Origin: Nitrosococcus wardiae
Lineage (GTDB): Bacteria; Pseudomonadota; Gammaproteobacteria; Nitrosococcales; Nitrosococcaceae
Reading direction: 5' to 3'
Length of the DNA stretch: 64,000 nt
Assembly (NCBI RefSeq): GCF_004421105.1
Contig: NZ_CP038033.1
Location: forward strand, 329,659 to 393,658
Notes under the pieces: model-generated
Seen by the model: only the letters and a program-made list of their open reading frames with translations
Database searches by the model: none
Told to the model about the DNA's origin: nothing
Position numbers and translations under genes: made by a program
Shown: one piece after another, positions 17,578 to 27,240 of the stretch
Layout: every line of letters starts with the position of its first letter
Position numbering within the stretch: the first letter of the stretch is position 1

Positions 17578-19941
17578 ATGAGTACTAAAATGCAATATAG
17601 TACCTATATAGCCCTGCCTACCACAACCGTCATCGAGGCCCTGGTGCGCGCGTTGGAAAGCGCGGCCAAATATAATCCGAACGACGTGGTACAGCCTGCC
17701 GCCATCCTCTGGACTGATCATGATTCCCAGTGGCAACCCATTATCCCCCAGCTCCGTCGACTGATGCCACAACTACTGACTTTGGGTGAATATGCACCTG
17801 AACATCGAACCGGGCCGGCCATCTGGTTGCGTAGTGTGGTTGATCGTGCACTAGAAAACGTCGAGATTTCCCAAGAAACGACACCGATTGTTTATTTACC
17901 TGGCATCAGCCGGCAGGAACTCAGAGCCGTCCAGGAGTGTCCAGACCACCTCAAGCCCTTGGTGGAACTCCAGTACCGGGGTGTCTGCTGGACCCAGAAG
18001 AACGGCAAGGATTGGACGGTCGAGGCGTTCCTGGTTTCCGAGGAAGGGGGGCTTGGGCTCAATGTGGCGCGTGATGCGGCCACCCGGCGGGCCATGCTTG
18101 GCGCCCTGGCGGAGTTAGCGACAACTTCGCTGGAACGTCTGAGGGGCAAGTATCTCGAGGCGGAAGATTTCGACAAGCTCTTCTCCGACGATCCGGCCAA
18201 GGATCTGCTGCTCTGGCTGAGCGACTCTGAGATGGTGAAATCTGGTTGGAAAGAAGGACGCTGGAACGCTTTCAAATCGCGCTGCAAAACAGATTTCAAG
18301 TTCGACCCGGACAAGGACGGTGAGCTTGTAGCGGCGGAGCTGCTTGGAAAACAGGAAGGAGCGTGGGCCCGGGTCTGGGAGCGTTTCGCCGAAGCGCCAG
18401 CGCTTTACCCGGGTGTCCCCGAGCTTCTGGGCAAGGCGATGCCGGACGATCTGTTCGTGGAACTATCCTCCTGGCCGCAAAAGAATGAGGAACAAGAAGT
18501 GGTTCTCCGACAGGCTCTTCTTAATCTGGAAAAGGAGACTCCCGCGGCCGCGTGCGAGCAGATCCTCGCCTTGGAGAAGACTCATGGTGAAAGGCGCCAC
18601 TGGGTCTGGGCGAAGCTTGATCTAGCCCCCCTGGCAAACGCTCTCGCGCCCTTGGCGTTTCTTGCAGAGCGCACGTCCAGCAAACTTGGTGGTGGATCAG
18701 TGTCTGATATGGCCAAGCAGTATGTCGATGAGGCATGGGAGGTCGATGCTGCAGCGCTTTCCGCTATGGCCGCGGTGAAATCGTCTGTGGATGTTCAGGC
18801 TTTATGCAAGGCGTTGAACGCCATTTACCGCCCCTGGTTGGAGTCGGCAGCGGAGCATTTGCAAGCGTTGGTCGAAAAAGAGCCCCTACCGGGATACGAT
18901 GGGCAGGGGCTGGAGGACATCTTAGTCGATTCCGGAGGATTGATCTTCTTTGCCGATGGACTCCGGTTCGATGTGTCGCAGCGCCTGGCGGAGCGCATGC
19001 GAGCGAAAGGCTGGTCGGTAACCTTATCGACGCGCTGGGCTGGTCTCCCGACAGTCACGGCAACTGCGAAGCCGGCAGTCTCACCGGTGACCAGAGACAT
19101 CAAAGGCCTGGACCTGGGGGAGGACTTTCTCCCGGCAACTGCGGATGGAGGTCAACCCTTGACCACGGACCGGTTCCGCAAGTTGCTGGCTGCGGCCGGC
19201 TACCCCTATCTCGGTTCGGATGAAGCGGGTGACCCCTCTGGTCGCGCCTGGACTGAGAACGGCGAGTTGGACAAGCTGGGGCATGCGCTGCAAGGCAAGC
19301 TCGTTGGCCGGATCGAAGAGCAGGTGGAATTGCTGATCGAACGTATCCAATGTCTTCTTGATACCGGCTGGCGTGAAATCCGTATTGTGACGGACCATGG
19401 CTGGTTGTGGCTCCCGGGCGGACTGCCCAAGGTCGATTTGCCCAAGTACCTCACGGCGAGCCGCTGGGCTCGGTGCGCCGCGATCAAGGGCGGCTCCAAG
19501 GTGGAAGTGCCTACAGTACAGTGGCATTGGAATTCCGATGAACGTGTGGCGGTTGCCCCTGGTATTGCGTGCTTCGGCGCCGGTAACGAATACGCACACG
19601 GGGGGTTGAGTCTCCAGGAGAGCCTAATCCCCGTCATTCGGGTTACCGCTGGCGAAGCGGTGGGCAAAACAGCGGCCAAGGTGGTGGATGTTTCTTGGGC
19701 CGGGTTACGCTGCCGCGTACAAATTGAGGCCGTTCAGCTCGGGCTATTCGTCGATTTACGAACGAAGGTCAACGATCCGAGTTCGAGCATCAGCAAGGTT
19801 CGGTCCGCGGATTCCAAAGGAACGGCCAGCCTTTTGGTGATTGATGAGGAGCTTGAGGGCATGTCAGCGGCTGTAGTTGTGCTTGACGCCAGTGGTTACG
19901 TGATCACGAAACAATCCACGATCATCGGGGGTGAGGATTGA
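17578..19941 (+). CDS. pglZ: PglZ, BREX alkaline-phosphatase-like protein
   Basis: A 787-residue protein of the PglZ superfamily, fitting the longer type B form. Metal-binding motifs of the alkaline phosphatase fold are visible: FFADGLRFD (Asp460 to Asp465), ending with VTDHGW (Asp606-His607) and a downstream YAHGGLSLQE block with His near residue 675. PglZ proteins are core BREX components proposed to act on nucleic acid or phospho-substrates. It begins 12 bp after pglX with weak initiation signals and ends overlapping brxL by 4 bp (TTGA). Confidence 0.92.
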   Translation: MSTKMQYSTYIALPTTTVIEALVRALESAAKYNPNDVVQPAAILWTDHDSQWQPIIPQLRRLMPQLLTLGEYAPEHRTGPAIWLRSVVDRALENVEISQETTPIVYLPGISRQELRAVQECPDHLKPLVELQYRGVCWTQKNGKDWTVEAFLVSEEGGLGLNVARDAATRRAMLGALAELATTSLERLRGKYLEAEDFDKLFSDDPAKDLLLWLSDSEMVKSGWKEGRWNAFKSRCKTDFKFDPDKDGELVAAELLGKQEGAWARVWERFAEAPALYPGVPELLGKAMPDDLFVELSSWPQKNEEQEVVLRQALLNLEKETPAAACEQILALEKTHGERRHWVWAKLDLAPLANALAPLAFLAERTSSKLGGGSVSDMAKQYVDEAWEVDAAALSAMAAVKSSVDVQALCKALNAIYRPWLESAAEHLQALVEKEPLPGYDGQGLEDILVDSGGLIFFADGLRFDVSQRLAERMRAKGWSVTLSTRWAGLPTVTATAKPAVSPVTRDIKGLDLGEDFLPATADGGQPLTTDRFRKLLAAAGYPYLGSDEAGDPSGRAWTENGELDKLGHALQGKLVGRIEEQVELLIERIQCLLDTGWREIRIVTDHGWLWLPGGLPKVDLPKYLTASRWARCAAIKGGSKVEVPTVQWHWNSDERVAVAPGIACFGAGNEYAHGGLSLQESLIPVIRVTAGEAVGKTAAKVVDVSWAGLRCRVQIEAVQLGLFVDLRTKVNDPSSSISKVRSADSKGTASLLVIDEELEGMSAAVVVLDASGYVITKQSTIIGGED

Positions 19942-21992
19942 AGCTGGAACTCGATTCACTCGATCGTCTGGTAGCGGCGGCATTTGACGGCTACCTGGTC
20001 CGGAAGGACCTGGTGCGCAAGTATAGTCGCCAGTATCCGGTGCCCACCTATGTAGTCGAATTCCTTCTCGGGCGATACTGTGCAAGCATCGACGAGCAGG
20101 AGATCGAAGAAGGACTGACCATCGTTGAACGTCAGTTGGCGGAGCGGACGGTGAGAACGGGTGAAGAGGAACTCTTCAAAGCACGGGCCCGTGACTTGGG
20201 CGCGATCAAGCTCATCGATATTGTCAGAGCGAAGCTGGATGCCAAAACGGACTCGTTCATTGCCGAACTCCCCAGCCTCACGCTCAAAGATGTCCGGATC
20301 GATGACAGCCTAGTCAAGCAGCACGAGCGCATGCTGACCGATGGTTTCTATGCCGAAGTCACTCTGAGCTATGATGCAGCCATCGCCCAGGAGAAGGGGG
20401 GACGTCCATTTGCCATTGACAGTCTCCGAGCCATTCAGCTGTCGAAAGCGGATGTACTGGATATCCTAAAACGTGGCCGGCGCGACTTCACCACGGAGGA
20501 ATGGAAGCACCTTCTGCTTCGCAGTGTCGGGCTGGAGCCAGCCGCCCTCTCGGATCGGGCCCAACTGGTCGGCCTGGTGCGAATGGTGCCGTTCGTTGAG
20601 CGCAACTACAACATGGTCGAACTGGGTCCCCGCGGCACTGGCAAGAGCCATCTATTTCAACAGATTTCTCCCTACGCTCATCTGATTTCGGGTGGCAAAG
20701 CGACCATGGCGAAGATGTTCGTCAACAATGCCACGGGCCAGCGTGGTTTGGTATGTCAGTACGACGTCGTCTGCTTCGATGAGATTTCCGGCGTCTCTTT
20801 CGATCAGAAGGACGGTGTGAATATCCTTAAAGGCTATATGGAGTCGGGCGAGTTTTCTCGCGGCAAAGAAAGTATCCGCGCTGAGGGTGGAATCGTCATG
20901 GTGGGCAATCTCGATGTGGAGGTGGAACATCAGCAGCGGGTCGGACACCTCCTCAGTCCGCTACCGCTGGAGATGCGCGATGATACAGCGTTTATGGACC
21001 GTATCCATGCCTATGCACCTGGGTGGGATTTTCCTAAGCTCAATCCCAATGAAAATTTCACGGACCATTTCGGTTTAGTCAGTGATTTCCTGTCCGAGTG
21101 TTGGAGTCGGCTCCGCATCGGCAGTCGAGTTCCCCTACTACAGGGACGCGTGAACTACGGTGGCGCGCTCAGCGGGCGAGATATCACGGCGGTTAACAAG
21201 ACCGTGAGCGGTCTGCTCAAGCTGTTATATCCGGATCCCGAGATGCCGATTCCGGATAATGAACTAGAAGAGCTAGTCCGTGTCGCCCTCGAACTTCGTC
21301 GCCGCGTTAAGGAGCAGCAGAAGCGGGTATTCAAGAGCGAGTTCCGCAATACCCATTTCAGCTACACGATGGGGGAAGACGGCATTGAACAATTCGTTTC
21401 GACGCCGGAACTGCATAGCAACGAAACCATTGAACTCGATCCGCTGCCGCCAGGGCAGGTGTGGGGGATCAGTCCGGGCGGACCCGAAAATGGACCCAGC
21501 CTCTATCGCATCGAGGTCACTGTCGGCCGGGGGAGTGGAGTTAAGATACTGAACGCCCCCATCCCGCCCGCCTTCCGTGAGAGCGTTAAATACGCCGAGC
21601 AGAATCTGTATACACGGGCAAAGGAATTGGTTGGAGATAGAGATCCGCGATTACACGAATTCTCCGTACAACTACGTGCTATGGACAATGATCATACGGG
21701 AAACGCTCTCGGGTTGCCGGCACTAATAGCGCTTTGCAGTGGGCTGCTTGAGAAGAGCACGAAAGGTGGCTTGATCGTGGTTGGCGCGTTGAACTTGGGT
21801 GGATCAGTGGAACCGCTGGTAAATGCCATCGGCATCGTTGAAGTCGCCGTGGAGAAGGGTGCAGATACTATTTTGATGCCGGTTTCCGGGCGGAAACAAC
21901 TATTTGAACTTTCTGATGAAATGGCAACGCGGGTTAACATTCAGTTCTACTCGGATGGGCCAGATGGGCTGCTTAAGGCCTTACTGGAGTAG
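19938..21992 (+). CDS. brxL: BrxL, BREX AAA+ Lon-like protein
   Basis: A 684-residue AAA+ protein, the last BREX gene and the type 1 hallmark. Walker A is GPRGTGKS (residues 230-237); Walker B is VVCFDEIS (Asp281-Glu282). The C-terminal 150 residues resemble a Lon protease domain, but at the positions of the Lon Ser-Lys dyad I read Ala/Leu (TGNALG) and Ile (VNAIG), so proteolysis is unlikely. BrxL is required for phage restriction and its relatives form DNA-binding rings. It starts at TTG 19938 behind GGTGAGGA, overlapping the pglZ stop. Confidence 0.93.
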   Translation: MKLELDSLDRLVAAAFDGYLVRKDLVRKYSRQYPVPTYVVEFLLGRYCASIDEQEIEEGLTIVERQLAERTVRTGEEELFKARARDLGAIKLIDIVRAKLDAKTDSFIAELPSLTLKDVRIDDSLVKQHERMLTDGFYAEVTLSYDAAIAQEKGGRPFAIDSLRAIQLSKADVLDILKRGRRDFTTEEWKHLLLRSVGLEPAALSDRAQLVGLVRMVPFVERNYNMVELGPRGTGKSHLFQQISPYAHLISGGKATMAKMFVNNATGQRGLVCQYDVVCFDEISGVSFDQKDGVNILKGYMESGEFSRGKESIRAEGGIVMVGNLDVEVEHQQRVGHLLSPLPLEMRDDTAFMDRIHAYAPGWDFPKLNPNENFTDHFGLVSDFLSECWSRLRIGSRVPLLQGRVNYGGALSGRDITAVNKTVSGLLKLLYPDPEMPIPDNELEELVRVALELRRRVKEQQKRVFKSEFRNTHFSYTMGEDGIEQFVSTPELHSNETIELDPLPPGQVWGISPGGPENGPSLYRIEVTVGRGSGVKILNAPIPPAFRESVKYAEQNLYTRAKELVGDRDPRLHEFSVQLRAMDNDHTGNALGLPALIALCSGLLEKSTKGGLIVVGALNLGGSVEPLVNAIGIVEVAVEKGADTILMPVSGRKQLFELSDEMATRVNIQFYSDGPDGLLKALLE

Positions 21993-22347
21993 TGAGTCAT
22001 GGTTTTACTGCCTTCAATAATAGTCAATTCCTCACTTAACAAAGTGCCAACACTGATTGAATCTGACCCATCCAGTTACTGCTAACTGTCTCCGGTGATG
22101 AGGCCATTGGCCAACAACTGTTTTTAGCCTGTTAATTCAGTAAAGCCCCCCATCAATACACCTTAGCCCAACTGGTCCCTATCCGGACCTCCATCTCAAC
22201 TGCTACCTCAGCAGTACCCGGGGAGGTCTCCGGTAGGTGGCAAAGTAGTTGTATCCCAAGTTGCAGCAGAAACGGCGTGGATAGAGGAATCTCAGGGGGT
22301 ATCTGCCTCATATCATGTTCTGGTTCAACTCGCATGGATGGACTCTT
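21993..22347. other. Gap between brxL and IS630, no gene
   Basis: About 355 bp with no intact gene. A stretch near 22111-22146 resembles one near 6593-6622 (both contain a CTGTTTTT...TTCAGTAAA core), hinting at a shared remnant. No clear terminator follows brxL. Confidence 0.35.
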
Positions 22348-23512
22348 TATACCATTCCTAATAATTAGGGCTCCAAAGTCGCCCACGAGCGCGTGCCCAA
22401 TCGTTGGAGCGTACCGGGGAGAGCCGTGAACGCATTCCATGCCTCGCAACAGGCCTGCACAAGGTCCTCATTATCCTTAAAGCACCGGTTAGCGAGGTCA
22501 CGCTGGCGAAGTGGTTGCCACAGCAACTCCACGGGGTTGAGTTCCGGCGAAGCGGGCGGAAGTTTTAGCAGCGAAAGGTTGTTCCTCCCCTCGGCCGCCC
22601 GCTCACCATGCCAGCCCGCCCCATCGACCACAACGACCGCATGACGACCTTCAGCTACCCGCTCCGAAATCGCCTGCAAGGGGAGGGCCATCGCCTCGGT
22701 GTTTGCCACCGGCAACACGAGCCCCACGGCTTCATCACGGGCCGGGCACATCGCGCCAAAGACATAGGTGTAAGCGTACTGCTGTTGACGGACCACCCGC
22801 GGGCGGGTGCCACGGGGCGCCCAAAGGCGGGTGAGCGTGCCTTGCTGGCCTACCCGCATCTCATCCTGAAACCCAATATCGACCTGGGTCCGTTCCACAC
22901 CCTCGGGCAGCACCGCGGCTACCTGCTCAGCGAAGTTTTTTTAAACCTCTCTTGTGCCTGGGGATTTCGCTGGGGGTGCTTGGAGCGGGCGCTGATCCAG
23001 GACAACCCGGCCCGATGCAGTACCACATCCACCCCGCTAAGCGAGTACTCCACTCCAAAGTGTTCAGCAAGTAAGGCCCGGATCTCCTCTCCCCTCAGCC
23101 GTCCGCCTGAGCGCTTCGCCTGCGCTTGGGCAAGAAGCGCCTTCAATTGGGGCTCCTGCTCGGCTTTCAACCGCCGTTTTGCTCCACCACCCGGCTGCTC
23201 GGCCATTCCTTCTACACCCCCGGCCCTAAAACGCCTGAGCCATTTTAGCACCGTCTTCTCATGGACCTTGAGCATCATCCCCACTTCCCGAGGGCTTCGC
23301 CCCTCCTGAAGATGCGCCAAGGCCAACCATCGTACCCGGACCCGACCGTCCAACTCCCCTCGAGCCAATTCAGCAAAATCGTGCGCATATAATCTCTCAG
23401 GCAACTCTATCAAAGCAGGCATCGTTCTAGGTCTCCAGTTCCTCCTCCCTTTGTCCTACCACAATACCTTGTCACCACCCTCCTTGGAACTACAAAATTT
23501 AGAATTGGTATT
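22348..23512 (-). mobile_element. IS630-family element (ends approximate)
   Basis: About 1.17 kb around a two-frame transposase. Imperfect terminal repeats are seen: TATACCATTCCTAA on the left and, read from the right, TAATACCAATTCTAA. TA bases at the edges fit the TA target of this family. The exact ends are uncertain by a few bases. Confidence 0.6.
22365..23422 (-). CDS. IS630-family transposase in two overlapping frames
   Basis: Frame 1 (23422-22919) encodes the helix-turn-helix half (EGRSPREVGMMLKVHEKTVLKWLRRF). Frame 2 (ending 22365) encodes the catalytic half with VDIGFQDE, VVVVDGAGWH and SPELNPVELLW, the DDE residues. They join by a -1 shift at a run of seven A (minus strand, codons TTT AAA AAA ACT near 22935), giving an unbroken protein that continues KNFAEQVAAV. 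IS630 transposases often use -1 frameshifting at such runs, so the gene is probably functional. The other IS630 here (34.8 kb) has the same arrangement. Confidence 0.8.
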
Positions 23513-23521
23513 ACCTGGGCG

Positions 23522-23941
23522 TTAGATCCGAGGCTTATGGAACTCCAGGGCCAGCACCCGGTCTTTTCCATATTGCCACTCCAGGGCTTCTCTTGCCCGT
23601 GTTAAGTCCTTATACCCCGCGATCATCACGCACCATCCCCCACCATCATCAAGTAGGTAATCATAAGCCTGCATCCTCGCTTGTTCTTCAGCCTCTCGAC
23701 GGGGGAAGCCCCCGTCATACTCCATAACGGCAGCACGCTCCTCTTCTGCCTCGACCATCGCTTCCAGAACGTCCTCCTCGGAGGCCATGAGCTGGATAAG
23801 CGCAGATTTGCTTTGCCGAATTAACGCCAGCAGTTCGGGGGTGATCGTTCCCTGGGGAGCATCCAATTCCAAATCGCTGCCTCGAAGCCTGACGATCACC
23901 TCTTGCTGGTTTAGGGTATTTAGAAGTTCTGCAGCGCTCAT
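23522..23941 (-). CDS. TubC-like docking-domain protein
   Basis: A 139-residue protein. Residues 1-50 match the TubC N-terminal docking-domain pattern (AAELLNTLNQQEVIVRLRG ... LLALIRQSKSALIQLM), also found in small proteins beside primases of integrative elements. The rest is acidic and uncharacterised, with WCVMIAGYKDL near the C-terminus. Its role in the element is unknown; a protein-protein docking function with the replication protein is plausible. Its start overlaps the stop of the primase gene by 4 bp, so the two are translated together. Confidence 0.7.
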   Translation of the reverse strand: MSAAELLNTLNQQEVIVRLRGSDLELDAPQGTITPELLALIRQSKSALIQLMASEEDVLEAMVEAEEERAAVMEYDGGFPRREAEEQARMQAYDYLLDDGGGWCVMIAGYKDLTRAREALEWQYGKDRVLALEFHKPRI

Positions 23942-26484
23942 ATCCGGATTATCTCCCGTGTCGGCGCCTCCTTGAGTTCAGATGGTTCTTCATCGTTAGA
24001 GGGTAGGGTTTGGCCGTTAGGAGGAAGTTTGCCTAAGGACCCCTTTCCCGCCAACCAATCATGCATGGGTTCCCCGGGTTGCCTCAGGCGTATCCCTTTA
24101 ATCCCCATGCCCGGGCCGCGTTTTAATTCCTGAACTTCGACCTCAAGGGTATTTTTAAGGGTGTCTATCAGTTTGTGGCGAAAATTCCGCGTTGAGACCG
24201 GCAAACGGTTATTTCCCTGGCACCAGGCTAAGTAGTTGGCGTAGAGCCAATCCTCTGTATGCGCAAAATAAGCGATACCGCTGTCACGGTCGAAGAATGG
24301 CCTTTTGATACCGATCTGGGTCCAGTCTTCGGCGGAAGGAATGCAGCATTCCATCACCCAGTCCGAGACCGGATTCTCATCGCGCATGGCCTCGAGATTG
24401 GCACTGATCACGGCCAGCGGCGGGTGACAGATAAGGTGTCCTATCGCTTCCAGTGGCAGATCAAGCACCCAATTGACGAGCCCGGGGATCTCAGCATGGA
24501 GTTGTGCTTCACCGCCGAGGTTTTCCCAATGGTCCTTTTCTTCCTGGGTAATGCGTCGCTTAAAGGGAACGGTCACCCGCCGGCGTTCCAACCCGCTGGT
24601 GTGATCGCTCGTCTTTAAGGCCTCATTGCTGGCTATCACGACCAATCCCTCAAAGATGAAATTGCCTGCCTGCTGTTTGTGCTTGATCTCCAAGGGCAAC
24701 GGGTCTTCACCGGTGATGCTCTTCAAGACATTGATGGTGCCGCCGTATTTATCCGTGTCAGCAATGAGAGCAAGCCGCTTCCTGTAAAGGAGAGCCGTTT
24801 CAAAGCGGTTTTGCTCCAGTCGCCTCAAGTCAGTCGAGGTGACGTTCTGCTCGCCGACCAGGGCCTGGAGCAGCCGAATAAAGGTGCTTTTCCCGGTCCC
24901 GCCCGGGCCAGTAAGATGGAGAAATTTCTGATATTTGGACGGCCCCCGAAGCAAAGCCGCCATAAAGGCATGCAGTAACTGAACCATCTCCTCATCGCCG
25001 CCCGTGGCAGCCTGCAACCAGGCTTGAATCGTCGGGCATTTCGCTCCTGGATGATACTCGAAAGGCAGCGCCCAAGTCAGGGCGTTCTCCGGCTTGATCG
25101 GTGTTAATGTTCGGGTGACCGGATCAAGGTGCCCGTTCTTGAAGGGGATAACCCCGTGGGCTTCTGGTAACGGTAGCGCATTTAACCGCTGAATAAGGAG
25201 CAGCATACTGTCCATATAGCGGGGAGTAAATCCCACCGAGTCAGTGGCATCGTACATCCAGCGGGTTAATTGCGCGTGCAATGTTTTCGCCGAGATCTCG
25301 GCTTTCCAATGGGTTCCAGTGAAAGCGTGCCAGATGCCTGATTCCACATCGTAAGCAAACCGACCTCGGAGCACCTGCAAGGCCTCCGCCGCCGCCGCTG
25401 AGGCGATTTTCAGCTTGGGGCCGTGCTCACCCTGGTGAACAAGCACGCCAGGAGAAGAAGGAAGCTCATGAGTGCTGGATAAGGACAGCTTTGGTGCAGG
25501 AGGGTGCTGGATGAGTGCTGGGTGAATCGCTTTGTCGGCCGCGCTATTGCTGGAAGTGCTGGAAATGCTGCTTTTTTTCTCTATTAATTTTTTTGTGGTT
25601 GACATGGTTTTCCCCTCCAGCTGCTGGCGAACTGCCTCTACTCCCTCCAATTGGTGCAAATCGTTGAAATCCGTAGGCCGCGTTGAGGTCTCTTTAAAAG
25701 AAGGAATGGCGATACGCCCTTTTACTGCCCTGGCGGCTGCGGTGGCTTTGGTGACTCCAGGGTTGCCCCGGGTCCACTGGTCATTGTCGGCAGCAAGGAT
25801 AATCTCCAGATTTGGGCATTTTTTCCGCAAGGCCTTGGCCACGGGGAGGAGATTATCGGCATCGAAGGCCACGGCCACGGCAACCTGAGTGGCCTCGTAA
25901 ATGCTGGCCCCGGTGGCGTAGCCCTCGACAATATACAGGGTGCCCTTGGGCCTCCCAATGGTGTGATAACACCCTTTCTTCTTGCTCCCGGTCTCAAACT
26001 TTTTGTCGCCAGAAGGTGAAATCGCTTGGATCCCTTGCAGAGTTCCCTGTCCATCCCGCGCCGGAATAAGCAGTTGATCTCCCTGGGTGCGAAGCCCGTA
26101 AGCGCCCACGCCTTTGGCTTTGAGATAACCGTGTTCCCCGCCTTCAGAACGAGCCGCTGCCCATTGCTTCTGAAGGCGTGCCCTCGCCTTAGCGGAATCG
26201 GCGGCTTCCTTCTTTCGCCGTGCCTCCCGCTGGCGTTGCCATTCGGCTTTCTCAGCTTCGGTAAAAGGTGTGTCCCGTTTCGCCTGCCAGGTCTTATACA
26301 GTCCGGTCGACAAGTCCTTGAACCAGCCGCCCCGGCCGTCCTCGAAAAGTTTGCAGCGTCCGGCCTTGTTACTGCGCCCTTTTCCAGCGCCGGGGAAGCG
26401 GTAAATTCGCCCCGGTTCGATATCATCCGGGGGCTTCAGGCCGTGGGCGCGGATAGCGTCCAGGAACTCAGTAACCGTGTTCAT
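23938..26484 (-). CDS. P4/D5-type primase-helicase
   Basis: An 848-residue replication protein. An N-terminal part with a GGWFKDLSTG block leads into a Toprim domain (LYIVEGYATGASIYEA, then ILAADND). A linker rich in Ser/Thr follows, then a D5-type superfamily 3 helicase with Walker A GPGGTGKS in the C-terminal half. This architecture drives replication of P4-like satellites and integrative elements. I chose ATG 26484 because GGGAGGTG lies 7 bases upstream; the frame is open 13 codons further. It forms an operon with the TubC-like gene downstream. Confidence 0.9.
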   Translation of the reverse strand: MNTVTEFLDAIRAHGLKPPDDIEPGRIYRFPGAGKGRSNKAGRCKLFEDGRGGWFKDLSTGLYKTWQAKRDTPFTEAEKAEWQRQREARRKKEAADSAKARARLQKQWAAARSEGGEHGYLKAKGVGAYGLRTQGDQLLIPARDGQGTLQGIQAISPSGDKKFETGSKKKGCYHTIGRPKGTLYIVEGYATGASIYEATQVAVAVAFDADNLLPVAKALRKKCPNLEIILAADNDQWTRGNPGVTKATAAARAVKGRIAIPSFKETSTRPTDFNDLHQLEGVEAVRQQLEGKTMSTTKKLIEKKSSISSTSSNSAADKAIHPALIQHPPAPKLSLSSTHELPSSPGVLVHQGEHGPKLKIASAAAAEALQVLRGRFAYDVESGIWHAFTGTHWKAEISAKTLHAQLTRWMYDATDSVGFTPRYMDSMLLLIQRLNALPLPEAHGVIPFKNGHLDPVTRTLTPIKPENALTWALPFEYHPGAKCPTIQAWLQAATGGDEEMVQLLHAFMAALLRGPSKYQKFLHLTGPGGTGKSTFIRLLQALVGEQNVTSTDLRRLEQNRFETALLYRKRLALIADTDKYGGTINVLKSITGEDPLPLEIKHKQQAGNFIFEGLVVIASNEALKTSDHTSGLERRRVTVPFKRRITQEEKDHWENLGGEAQLHAEIPGLVNWVLDLPLEAIGHLICHPPLAVISANLEAMRDENPVSDWVMECCIPSAEDWTQIGIKRPFFDRDSGIAYFAHTEDWLYANYLAWCQGNNRLPVSTRNFRHKLIDTLKNTLEVEVQELKRGPGMGIKGIRLRQPGEPMHDWLAGKGSLGKLPPNGQTLPSNDEEPSELKEAPTREIIRI

Positions 26485-26486
26485 GC

Positions 26487-26777
26487 TCACACCTCCCGCA
26501 AACCAAATTTGGCAATCAGCCAATACGCCATATTGGTCGTGATTGGATCAAGGCGGGCGCTTAGGGCAAACCACGCTTGAATGGTGCAGGGGTCCCCCGA
26601 GCTTAATCGGCCCTTGGGCCTTAGGTCGGCGGGGTAGTGGGATGGTCGGCAATGAACACGAGAGGTATATTTTCCCTTGCTGTTTTTATTGCTTGAGGCT
26701 TTGGCTAAGCCCAGTGCGCTCTTATGACGGGCGTAAGAACCCTCTCCCCCGATGAGGATAGAATAAAAGCTTTCCAT
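26487..26777 (-). CDS. Small hypothetical protein
   Basis: A 96-residue basic protein not assigned to a family. It sits between the AlpA-like gene and the primase, ends 3 bp before the primase start and lies on the same strand, which makes it plausible as an element gene. The sequence contains many Ser, Lys and Arg in the first half and a hydrophobic, aromatic C-terminus (TTNMAYWLIAKFGLREV). No signal peptide or catalytic motif is seen. Confidence 0.45.
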   Translation of the reverse strand: MESFYSILIGGEGSYARHKSALGLAKASSNKNSKGKYTSRVHCRPSHYPADLRPKGRLSSGDPCTIQAWFALSARLDPITTNMAYWLIAKFGLREV

Positions 26778-26787
26778 GTATCACCCC

Positions 26788-27138
26788 CTAGTCCTTCGTT
26801 TTGCCAAGGAAGCGGGGGTTACTTGAATCCAGTGATTTGCTAGACTTACGTTTAGCCATTTTCTTCTCCGGTAGTGCGTTAGAGTTAATGGTGAGGTCCA
26901 GGTGGGTGTTATCAGCGCCCACCGGGACCGCTCTTTTCTTAAGTTGTTCTAACCATGCGTCTAGATCCTCTCTCAGATATCGCACGGAACGTCCAATTTT
27001 GATCCATCTTGGACCAGGTGTACGGCCTTCACGATGCCCGTTAAGCCGGTCTTGCCGAAGAAAAGCCACGGACATCCCAATATAAACAGCGGCTTCACGG
27101 TCGCTCAGTGCTCGTTTAATAATTTCAGGCTGACTCAT
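26788..27138 (-). CDS. AlpA-like helix-turn-helix regulator
   Basis: A 116-residue protein with a MerR-type winged helix at residues 8-65: RALSDREAAVYIGMSVAFLRQDRL, then GPRWIKIGRSVRYLREDLDAWLEQ. Such AlpA/excisionase-like proteins activate integrase or excision in P4-like elements. The C-terminal 45 residues are a basic, Ser/Lys-rich tail unlike the short classical AlpA. It lies between the DUF6387 gene and the primase module on the same strand. It probably governs excision and replication of island 1. Confidence 0.85.
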   Translation of the reverse strand: MSQPEIIKRALSDREAAVYIGMSVAFLRQDRLNGHREGRTPGPRWIKIGRSVRYLREDLDAWLEQLKKRAVPVGADNTHLDLTINSNALPEKKMAKRKSSKSLDSSNPRFLGKTKD

Positions 27139-27240
27139 TGGTTACCCCATAGTGTTTTTGTTTGCTACGGGGCTATGTTCAGCTATCAGGAATAAATTTT
27201 CGAGGGATGAAATTTTCAAAAAATTATTCCGGAAAATTTT

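Noticed and set aside
22608-23309. A 233-codon plus-strand frame
   Set aside because: It lies opposite the IS630 transposase, has no domain and follows its codon pattern.
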